Assembly: GCA_045864775.1 (NCBI GenBank)
Contig: BTVR01000001.1
Location: 434,001 to 498,000, forward strand
Direction of reading: 5' to 3'
Length of the DNA: 64,000 nt
Source: Macondimonas sp045864775
GTDB lineage: Bacteria > Pseudomonadota > Gammaproteobacteria > UBA5335
In this document: one piece after another, positions 7,905-15,204 of the stretch
How positions within the stretch are numbered: the first letter of the stretch is position 1
How the letters are laid out: every line of letters starts with the position of its first letter
Made by a program: the position numbers and the translations under genes
Notes under the pieces: generated by a model
Told to the model about the DNA's origin: nothing
Seen by the model: only the letters and a program-made list of their open reading frames with translations
Databases searched by the model: none

Positions 7905-9083
7905 TCAGGCCTCGTGGCCGTCATCGGCCGGCGGCGCCATCACCGTGGCTGGGTCGGGCGTCTCGGCGCGGCGGCGGGGCAGGGTGCCGGCATCGATCTG
8001 ATGAGAAAAATGCTCGACCGTGGTCAACTCGCCATCGGCTGGGAAGGTGGGCGCACTGGTGGTGTAGGCCTCGAGCATGCGCACCACGTTGGTCAGGCTC
8101 TCGATATGCGTCCGCTCGACACTGTGCGAGGCATCGCCTGCGTAGGCGATCACGGCCGTGCGCACATCGTGTCCGGCGACCAGGGCTGACGCCGCATCGC
8201 TGTGAAAAGCGCGCAGGTATTTCTGCTGCAGCGGGATGTCGGCCTCGACCGCCAACCGGCGCAAATGCTCGGTGAGGTGGTAGTCATAGGGACCGCCGGC
8301 ATCACCACTGGCCAGGGTGACTCGCTTGAACGGACTTTTCTCCGTGGGCGCGACCGATTCGAAATCCACGGTCAGCAGTTCGGAAACCTCGGGCAGAATG
8401 GCGCCCCCCGTGCCGCCACCGGTGGTCTCGTTGATCGTGAAGATGACGTAGGTGTCGTGCGTCACCGGAATCCGGCTTTCCACCAGATGGCGCAACAGCT
8501 CCAGCACCGCGGCGATCCCGGCCTTGTTGTCGAGATTGCGGCCGATGATGTAACCGCTTTCGAGCACCTCGGGGTTGCTCTCGAGGGCGATGAAATCGCC
8601 GATGTCGATGCCCAGTTGGCGCACCTGATCGGCGTTGAACACGGCCTCCTCGAGACGCAGCTCGATATGATCCCAGTCGATCGGCACTTGCGCCACGCCC
8701 TGGTCCCGCGAGACGCCCCAGTCCACGACCGGGAGCAGGCAGCCGCGAAAGCTGCCCGATTCGCCGAACAACGTGACGCGGGCCCCTTCGGCAAAGCGGC
8801 TCGACCAATGGCCGATGGGAGCCACCAGCAACCGGCCGTCGTCGCGGATACCGCGCACCATGGCGCCGATGGTATCGACGTGCGTCACCACCGCGCGGGC
8901 CGGATCGCCGGAAAGGCCGGGCAAGCGGGCGCGAATCGTGCCACGCCGAGTCATCTCGTGATCGACTCCGATCTCGGCGAGCGCCTTGCCGATGTAATGC
9001 ACCACCTCGTCGGTCAATCCGCAGGGACTGGGGATGGCCAGCAGGTCGAGGAGTGTTGTGACGATACGGTTGGCGTCGATCAT
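7905..9083 (-). CDS. M42 family peptidase paralogue with altered metal site
   Basis: A second 392-residue M42-fold protein in tandem with the canonical NAGGN peptidase. The two align almost end to end (LLDLLAIPSP, LTRRGTI/MTRRGTI, GHWSSRFAEG, NLDNKAG, SVERTH). H68, D70, D185 and D240 align with metal-site residues, but the Glu-Glu pair of the paralogue reads E219-T220 here (FTINETTGGG), and the His before the Asp of HLDNKAG is Asn. The codon for Thr is at 8424-8426. It also has a Pro/Ala-rich C-terminal tail of about 40 residues. It overlaps the synthetase gene by four bases (ATGA). It may be a catalytically weakened or re-specialised partner. Confidence 0.85.
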   Translation of the reverse strand: MIDANRIVTTLLDLLAIPSPCGLTDEVVHYIGKALAEIGVDHEMTRRGTIRARLPGLSGDPARAVVTHVDTIGAMVRGIRDDGRLLVAPIGHWSSRFAEGARVTLFGESGSFRGCLLPVVDWGVSRDQGVAQVPIDWDHIELRLEEAVFNADQVRQLGIDIGDFIALESNPEVLESGYIIGRNLDNKAGIAAVLELLRHLVESRIPVTHDTYVIFTINETTGGGTGGAILPEVSELLTVDFESVAPTEKSPFKRVTLASGDAGGPYDYHLTEHLRRLAVEADIPLQQKYLRAFHSDAASALVAGHDVRTAVIAYAGDASHSVERTHIESLTNVVRMLEAYTTSAPTFPADGELTTVEHFSHQIDAGTLPRRRAETPDPATVMAPPADDGHEA

Positions 9084-10801
9084 GGGGTGCTTCGCAGATG
9101 GCGACTTCCCGCGATTCCTGCCGGATCGTCCGCTTCAGGACCGTAGACCGGATCACGGCGAGCGATTTTGACCGACAACGGAAACAGCAGATCGATGAAA
9201 CTTGCGGCGGTGGGCTGCGGCTCGTGATTGGCGAGCCCGACGCGCTCGTTGGCCTCGATGAAGACATGGTCCGGCTGATCCGGCGCGCTCACTACGAGGT
9301 CCAGACCGACCACGGGAATATCGAGCCGTCGCGCGGCCCGAACCGAGGCCTCGACAAGGCGCGGATGCAGGATGGCGGTGACATCATGGATGGTTCCGCC
9401 GGTGTGCAGGTTGGCGGTCTTGCGCACGTCGACCTGCTCACCCTCGGGGATGACCGAGTCCAGCGTGTAACCGCTGGCCGCCAGGCGGAGGCCGGTCTCG
9501 GCATCGAGCGGGATGCAGCTTTCGCCGCCGGTAGCCGCGGCGCGGCGCCGGCTCTGCTTTTCGATCAGCGTGCGGGCATCATGGACGCCGTCGCCGCGGA
9601 TCCGCGCAGGCCTGCGGATCGCCGCAGCCACCACGCGATAGTTGATCACGACCACGCGCAGATCCTGACCCGAGTGGAAGGACTCGAGCAACACGCGCTC
9701 GCTGAAGCGGCTCGCCAGTTCAATGGCGGCCGCAAGATCGGCTTCGTTGTCCACGCCGACGGTGACGCCCTTGCCTTGCTCGCCGATGGCGGGCTTGACC
9801 ACCACCCGGCGGTGTTCCTTCAGGAACGCGCGATCCTCCTCCGCCCTCCCGGCGAGCTGAAATGCCGGAGTACGCAGACCGGCCTTGCTCAGCCAGCGAT
9901 GCGTCACGTACTTGTCCTGGCAGCGGCTCATGGCGACGGCACTGGTCAGCTCGCTCAGTGACTCGCGGCACACCACGCTCTTGGCCCCCAGAGAGAGGCG
10001 AAAATAACCTTCCTTGCCGTCGAGGACGTCAACCGCGATGCCGCGGCTGCGCGCCTCGTCGACGATGATCCGGGCGTAAGGATTCAGGTCTTCTTCGAGC
10101 TCGGGCCCGATGAACAGGGTCTCGTTGTAAGCGTTCTTGTTCTTGATGGCGAAGACCTGGACCGGCTTGAATCCGAGCTTGTCGTAAAGTGCCTTGGCCT
10201 GGACGTTGGTATGAATCACCGACAGATCCATATGCGTTCGGCCAACGTCCTTGAAATGCTGGGCAAGTGCGCAGACCAGCGCTTGGCCGACGCCCGGAAG
10301 CAAGGCGCTTGGGTCGACCGCCAGACACCACAGGCTGGCGCCATTGTCGGGATCATCGAACGCCGCCTTATGGTCGATGCCGGTTACCGTGCCGAGCACC
10401 TGGCCGCTGAGGGTGTCGACCGCGACCAGGTAGACGATCGTCTCGGCATCGCGGTGGCGCCAGATGAAATCGGCGTCGGAGGGCACCATGTCCCGCTTGA
10501 GGTAGAGGTCGTTGATCGCCTCGGCTTCCGCCTCGTGCGCGATGCGGCGGATCTCGACGACCCCGTTGGGCGCCTCGGCCTCGAAGCCGGCGAGATCCAA
10601 GCGCAGCATGTCGGAAGGGTCCAGAAACAGCTGTTGCGGCGCATAGGACAGCACGACGTGCGGCTTGGTGACATAGGCCGCGATATCGCGCTGGCCCGGC
10701 CGTTCCCGGGTCATCTCGGCGGCGATCTGAGTCGGGTCCTCGAACGTCTGGGCGAACACGACCCGTCCCCAGCCACAGTACACGGACACCTGGTCACGCA
10801 T
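9080..10801 (-). CDS. ngg: N-acetylglutaminylglutamine synthetase (GNAT/ATP-grasp fusion)
   Basis: A 573-residue fusion. An N-terminal GNAT acetyltransferase region (about residues 60-250, with VIHTNVQAKALYDKLGFKPV near the acetyl-CoA site) is followed by an ATP-grasp ligase (about 300-560, with VVKPAIGEQGKGVTVGV for nucleotide binding and HVFIEANERVGLANHEP near the metal site). In characterised systems (Sinorhizobium asnO-ngg, P. aeruginosa homologues) this enzyme makes N-acetylglutaminylglutamine, the precursor of the osmolyte NAGGN. ATG 10801 is chosen for the GAGGAG eight bases before it; an upstream start would run into asnO. It lies 32 bases after asnO and overlaps the next gene by four. 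Confidence 0.93.
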   Translation of the reverse strand: MRDQVSVYCGWGRVVFAQTFEDPTQIAAEMTRERPGQRDIAAYVTKPHVVLSYAPQQLFLDPSDMLRLDLAGFEAEAPNGVVEIRRIAHEAEAEAINDLYLKRDMVPSDADFIWRHRDAETIVYLVAVDTLSGQVLGTVTGIDHKAAFDDPDNGASLWCLAVDPSALLPGVGQALVCALAQHFKDVGRTHMDLSVIHTNVQAKALYDKLGFKPVQVFAIKNKNAYNETLFIGPELEEDLNPYARIIVDEARSRGIAVDVLDGKEGYFRLSLGAKSVVCRESLSELTSAVAMSRCQDKYVTHRWLSKAGLRTPAFQLAGRAEEDRAFLKEHRRVVVKPAIGEQGKGVTVGVDNEADLAAAIELASRFSERVLLESFHSGQDLRVVVINYRVVAAAIRRPARIRGDGVHDARTLIEKQSRRRAAATGGESCIPLDAETGLRLAASGYTLDSVIPEGEQVDVRKTANLHTGGTIHDVTAILHPRLVEASVRAARRLDIPVVGLDLVVSAPDQPDHVFIEANERVGLANHEPQPTAASFIDLLFPLSVKIARRDPVYGPEADDPAGIAGSRHLRSTP

Positions 10802-10833
10802 GACGCTTCTCCTCGCGGTCGACTGGATGACCC

Positions 10834-12597
10834 TCAAATGCCATGAGCCTGAAGCCAGTTCTCCAACAGACCCAGTTGCCACAGCTTGGATCCCCGCAAC
10901 GGTGTGATATGCGCTTCGGGATCGCCTAGCAGAAGATCCAGATACTCGCGCCTGAACAGTCCACGGTTGCGCGCCCGGTCGCTCAGCAGCGCGTCGCGCA
11001 CGTAATCAAGGACCTCGCCGCGCAGATACTTCAGCGCCGGCACCGGAAAATAGCCTTTGGGGCGATCGATCACGGCGGCAGGAATCACCGACCGCGCGGC
11101 TTCTTTCAGGAGGTATTTTCCTTCGCCACGAACCTTGAGGGACGCCGGCATGGTCGCTGCATATTCCACCAGTTCGTGGTCCAGGAACGGCACCCGCGCC
11201 TCCAGCCCCCACGCCATGGTCATGTTGTCCACCCGCTTGACCGGGTCATCGACGAGCATCACCGTCGTATCCAGCCGCAGCGCTTTGTCGACCGGATCCT
11301 CGGCGCCGGCGCGTGCGAACTCGTTTTGCACGAACTCGGAGGCGAAATCGCCCTGGATCCAGGGATCGGCGACGACCTGCCGGTATTCCTCGAAGTCCCG
11401 ATCGAAAAAGGACCGCCGATAGGTCTCGAAGGGCTGCGCGGTGTTCACCATGGGCGGATACCAGTGATAGCCACCGAAGACCTCATCGGCGCCCTGACCA
11501 CTCTGCACGGCCTTGCAGGTACGCGCCACCTCGCGCGAGAGCAGATAGAACCCGATGCAGTCATGGCTGACCATGGGCTCGGACATGGCGTGGATCGCGG
11601 CCGGCAGTTCCGCGAGCAACCCGCGGGACGACACGCGGATGCGGTGATGGTCTGTGGCAAAGGCTTCCGCCACGATGTCCGAGTAATGGAACTCGTCCCC
11701 GGCTTCCTCCCCGATGGTCTCGAAGCCGACCGAGTACGTGCGGAACCGGCTTACACCGGCTTCGGCGATCAATCCGACCAGCAGGCTGGAATCGACACCA
11801 CCGGAGAGCAATACGCCGACATCGACCGCCGCAACCAGCCGCCGCCGCACCGCCGTGCGCAGCGCTGCCAGCAGCCCTTCGCGCCATTCCGCCTCGCTGC
11901 GCTCGATACCGTGGCGGAATTCGAGCGACCAGTAACGCTGTGCCTCGATTCGGCCGTCTGCTTCGATGATCAGATAATGCGCCGGCGGGACCTTGCGCAC
12001 ACCGTGCACGATGGTGCGCGGCGGAGGCACCACGGCATGAAAACTCAGATAGTGGTTGAGCGCGACCGGATCGATAGCAGTATCGATACCACCCGAGGCG
12101 AGCAGGGCGGGTAGGGTAGAGGCAAAGGTCAGACGCGAGGAGTCGGCGGCATAGTAGAGCGGCTTGATCCCCAGACGGTCGCGGGCGAGGACCGTACGTC
12201 CGCTGTCGCGTTCCCAGATCGCCAGGGCGAACATGCCCTGGAATCGCTGGAGACACCCGATACCCCAGGCGTGATAGGCCTTGAGCACCACCTCGGTATC
12301 GCCTTCGGAATAGAACGTGTAACCCAGTCCGGCGAGTTCGGCGCGCAGCTCCGGGTGATTGTAGATCGCGCCGTTGAACACGACCCCCAGACCCAGACCG
12401 GCATCCACCATCGGCTGCTGGGAGCGCGCCGAAAGGTCCATGATCATCAGCCGCCGGTGGCCGAACGCCCGGTTTCCGACGGCGAACGTGCCGCCATCAT
12501 CGGGGCCGCGCGGCACCATCGCCTGTTTCATGCGCTCGATCCGTGCCACATCGATCGCTTGGCCGTCGTACCGGATTTCACCGCAGATACCACACAT
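10834..12597 (-). CDS. asnO: N-acetylglutaminylglutamine amidotransferase (asparagine synthetase-like)
   Basis: A 587-residue class II glutamine amidotransferase of the AsnB type. Start ATG 12597 is set by the family rule that Cys2 is the glutaminase nucleophile (MCGICGEIRYDG) and by AGGA about nine bases upstream. The C-terminal synthetase half has the pyrophosphate loop VLLSGGVDSSLLVG and the downstream SGQGADEVFGGY. In NAGGN systems this enzyme amidates the dipeptide terminus. It is first in the minus-strand operon asnO-ngg-M42-M42, facing a 660-base non-coding interval. Osmotic induction is known for related operons; no specific control site was recognised here. General asparagine synthetase is the alternative but context decides against it. 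Confidence 0.93.
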   Translation of the reverse strand: MCGICGEIRYDGQAIDVARIERMKQAMVPRGPDDGGTFAVGNRAFGHRRLMIMDLSARSQQPMVDAGLGLGVVFNGAIYNHPELRAELAGLGYTFYSEGDTEVVLKAYHAWGIGCLQRFQGMFALAIWERDSGRTVLARDRLGIKPLYYAADSSRLTFASTLPALLASGGIDTAIDPVALNHYLSFHAVVPPPRTIVHGVRKVPPAHYLIIEADGRIEAQRYWSLEFRHGIERSEAEWREGLLAALRTAVRRRLVAAVDVGVLLSGGVDSSLLVGLIAEAGVSRFRTYSVGFETIGEEAGDEFHYSDIVAEAFATDHHRIRVSSRGLLAELPAAIHAMSEPMVSHDCIGFYLLSREVARTCKAVQSGQGADEVFGGYHWYPPMVNTAQPFETYRRSFFDRDFEEYRQVVADPWIQGDFASEFVQNEFARAGAEDPVDKALRLDTTVMLVDDPVKRVDNMTMAWGLEARVPFLDHELVEYAATMPASLKVRGEGKYLLKEAARSVIPAAVIDRPKGYFPVPALKYLRGEVLDYVRDALLSDRARNRGLFRREYLDLLLGDPEAHITPLRGSKLWQLGLLENWLQAHGI

Positions 12598-13257
12598 GGG
12601 CAGGTTTCCTAACAGGTGTTGGTCCAACGCGCCTGCACAACGATCGGGAAAAGCGCGGACTGAATGCAGGCACTCGAGGCCAGGCTGGCCAAATGAATTC
12701 CAAGCGATTCGTTACCGAGCGAGCGCATCAATCATAATCGAAACAATCCGTTACCGTCATGAATTTGAAAATAACGAATACAAATCAAAGGCCTGGGACG
12801 TCCTCTCGTCGCGATGTCGTCCGCAGCGCAGCTCATTCGACGCGGCGCAACAGCATTGCGCGCAACCCGCGCGGGCCTCCCGTGTGGGGCATCGGCGACA
12901 GTGAACGGCGGCCACAGCCGCCCGTTAGACTCGCCGAACTCGGGGCCCCTTCGCACCTCGGCAGTTCAGGATGAACCCTGCCATGTCGCGCTCCCAAAAA
13001 ACAAAACGCTCGACCGTCGGACTCGCCGACGCCGCGGCCATACGACGGCAGTGGCCGTGTCGCGACCATCCGCTCAGATTTCGCTGGCTCGGCCGAAAGA
13101 CGGTTGATGGATGGAGCCGTGCCGTCATGGTTTACGCGGGCGAGCCGAGCGCTCCGCGCCGCTTAAAAGGACCGGGACAGTAACGGCACGATGCATGAGG
13201 CACCGACAAAGCATCGGTGCCCGAAGGGGGGCGATACCACGTCGCAGAGGAATTGCA
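12598..13257 (+). other. Non-coding interval between divergent operons
   Basis: About 660 bases between asnO (minus) and the WS/DGAT gene (plus). Open frames here have no recognisable domain or good ribosome site. The AT-rich part at about 12711-12790 stands out against its high-GC surroundings and probably holds the asnO promoter; CGTTACCG occurs twice within it (near 12709 and 12751). A perfect 8-base-pair hairpin, GGCACCGA/TCGGTGCC, occupies 13199-13221 in the leader of the WS/DGAT gene, without a T run. I could not place -35/-10 boxes with confidence. Confidence 0.5.
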
Positions 13258-14637
13258 ATGAAGAAGCTCAACGCCTTGGACAACATGTTCCTGTTGATGG
13301 ACCGACCGGATCAGAAGATGCACATCGTGGCCTACGCGGTGTTCGAAAAACCCACCGATGCCGCGGACGACTACGTCCAAAAGCTGGTCGAAGACATGCG
13401 GCGCAACCCGTGGCCCTTGCCGCATTACAACGAAAAATTGCATCGCTCGATCGGAACCTTGGGACGCTACCATTGGGTAGAGGCGAGGGACATGGACATG
13501 ACGCATCACGTCCGCCTCGTGACGCTGCGCCGCGGCGACGCCGAACAGGCGCTGCGTGACTACACGACCGATCTGTATGCGACGGCGCTCGATTACAACC
13601 GCCCGATGTGGGAAATCCATGTCATCGATGGGCTGGAACGGCGCAACGAATTCGCCATGGCCTTCAAGGTTCATCACTGCAGCATCGACGGCATTTCGGC
13701 TAAAAACGTGATCGAAGAAGTGCTTCGGCCCGATCCGGCGGACCAGTCCAACGCCAACATGGGCCGCAAGAAACATCACCAGAAAGCACGCTTCGATGCG
13801 GGTCTCGCGAAAATGAGCCGGCGCCAACGCTTGAGCGCATATTGGAAGGGATTGGGGACGATTCGCGGCCAGATCAAATCCGGCGAAACCATGCTGATCC
13901 CGCCGCCGGACGCCGTCCCGGTGACCCGCTTCAATACGCTGGTGGAACCGAGTCGCAGCTTTGCGACGACCACCCTCGCGCTCACGCTGGTCGCCGAGAT
14001 CGCGCGCGCCACGCGCAGTACGATCAATGATGTCATCAGTGCGCTGGTCGGCACCGCGATGCGGCGCTATCTCGATGCCAAAGGCGAACCACCGGCAAAA
14101 AGCCTCTACGCGACGATGCCGATCTCGATCCATACCGACGAGGACATGGACCAAAGCAACCGGATCTGTTTTTGCGCCTACAGCCTGGCGACCGACGCCG
14201 CATCACCGCTGGAACAGATCGAATCCATCCGGCAGTCGACCGCCAAAGCCAAGGCACAGATCCGTAGCGTGCCGCAAAGCGTGCTGTACAGCCTCATGGG
14301 CGTGCGCATCCTGTCGCTGATGGTCAAGCGGCTACGCGGGCATCGGGCTGTGAACCCGCGCACCATGACCAACGTTCTGATTTCCAACGTACCCATCTTC
14401 AAGGAAGCGCGCTATTACAAGGGCGCGAAGCTGCTGGGGATTTATCCGTTGTCGCTGGTGATGGACGGCATCGGCATCAACATCACGGTCAGTACTTATA
14501 TCGACCGCCTGTTGTTCGGTCTGGCATCGGACAAGACCAAGGCGCCCGACATCGAGAAAATCGGACAGTACATGCAAGACGCGCTGGAAGAAATGCAGGT
14601 GACCCTGCTGGGCGCGCAGGCGCGGCAGGAAGCCTGA
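13258..14637 (+). CDS. Wax ester synthase/diacylglycerol acyltransferase (WS/DGAT family)
   Basis: O-acyltransferase of the WS/DGAT family, 459 residues, which esterifies fatty alcohols or diacylglycerol with acyl-CoA to give storage wax esters or triacylglycerol. The catalytic HHxxxDG motif is H139-H140-x3-D144 (KVHHCSIDGIS). The N-terminal LNALDNMFLLMDRPDQKMHI and the late NVLISNVPIF match the family. ATG 13258 is preceded by AGAGG at eight bases; an in-frame start further upstream lacks support. The gene stands alone, though an acyl-CoA ligase that could feed it lies about 4 kb away on the other strand. A hairpin follows at 14648. Confidence 0.92.
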   Translation: MKKLNALDNMFLLMDRPDQKMHIVAYAVFEKPTDAADDYVQKLVEDMRRNPWPLPHYNEKLHRSIGTLGRYHWVEARDMDMTHHVRLVTLRRGDAEQALRDYTTDLYATALDYNRPMWEIHVIDGLERRNEFAMAFKVHHCSIDGISAKNVIEEVLRPDPADQSNANMGRKKHHQKARFDAGLAKMSRRQRLSAYWKGLGTIRGQIKSGETMLIPPPDAVPVTRFNTLVEPSRSFATTTLALTLVAEIARATRSTINDVISALVGTAMRRYLDAKGEPPAKSLYATMPISIHTDEDMDQSNRICFCAYSLATDAASPLEQIESIRQSTAKAKAQIRSVPQSVLYSLMGVRILSLMVKRLRGHRAVNPRTMTNVLISNVPIFKEARYYKGAKLLGIYPLSLVMDGIGINITVSTYIDRLLFGLASDKTKAPDIEKIGQYMQDALEEMQVTLLGAQARQEA

Positions 14638-14647
14638 GAGCGGCGGC

Positions 14648-14677
14648 CGGCACGGCGCGCCTAACTGCGCCGTGCCG
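14648..14677 (+). terminator. Hairpin downstream of the WS/DGAT gene
   Basis: Perfect 11-base-pair stem CGGCACGGCGC / GCGCCGTGCCG with an eight-base loop, ten bases after the stop codon. There is no following T run, so it is either a weak or factor-assisted terminator or a 3'-end stabilising hairpin. Confidence 0.5.
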
Positions 14678-15113
14678 ATCTCCGGGTCGTCGGTAACATT
14701 ATTTAACATAATATCGATTATGCGACTCTGATGCCGGGGGAATGACGCGGCCGGCAGACCGGCGCCGGCCCTTCCGGCTCTCTGCCGGGTTCGCCGCGCC
14801 GGGGTCCGGTTCCGGGCAGCCGGTCCCTCGCAGATCCGGCTGAAAGCTCATGCGTGAGATTTTGTATAACGCGGCCCTGCGTAATGTCTTTGTAAATAGT
14901 ACTTTATGACGGATACAGCGAGTGGTACTTGAAATACGTTCTCCGTGACGGCTTTGCGGGATTGGCCGCATGACAAAAGCACGGCTCTACAATCACTTAT
15001 GTGCTATTTCTCAGGTTGCTTGTCGGACGCGATCCGGCAGCCACAGGGGCCGACGGCCCATTTAAACTTGACGAGAGCGGCGTGTTGAGCCGGCTGCCGA
15101 CTCCGGAATTTGC

Positions 15114-15142
15114 CTGTAATCCCTCTGACATTGCCCTGTCAT
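15114..15142 (+). promoter_or_regulatory. Three-repeat PHO box (predicted PhoB site)
   Basis: Three direct 7-base repeats at an exact 11-base period: CTGTAAT (15114-15120), CTGACAT (15125-15131) and CTGTCAT (15136-15142), separated by four-base spacers CCCT and TGCC. The PhoB consensus is CTGTCAT repeated with four-base spacers; the third copy is perfect and the others have one mismatch each. It ends 62 bases before the ATG of the secreted phytase-like gene. The -10 box is not clear. Phosphate-starvation induction is therefore predicted. Confidence 0.75.
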
Positions 15143-15204
15143 GGATGTCTTGGACCATGGGCACTTCGCGCGCTCGAAATCCAAACATGCTCAGGGGATT
15201 GCAT

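Larger units (their letters stand above)
14638..15204 (+). other. Non-coding interval before the phytase-like gene
   Basis: About 567 bases with no supported gene. It begins with the hairpin at 14648-14677, then a short AT-rich stretch around 14695-14725 and a second at about 14875-15000. The distal part carries three 7-base PHO-box-like repeats (15114-15142), described separately. An in-frame extension of the downstream gene to 15001 exists but would place charged residues before an evident signal peptide, so it is treated as untranslated leader. Confidence 0.55.

Noticed and set aside
12971..13183. A 70-codon plus-strand open frame before the WS/DGAT gene
   Set aside because: The AGG abuts the ATG, the composition is that of random high-GC sequence, and no domain is seen.
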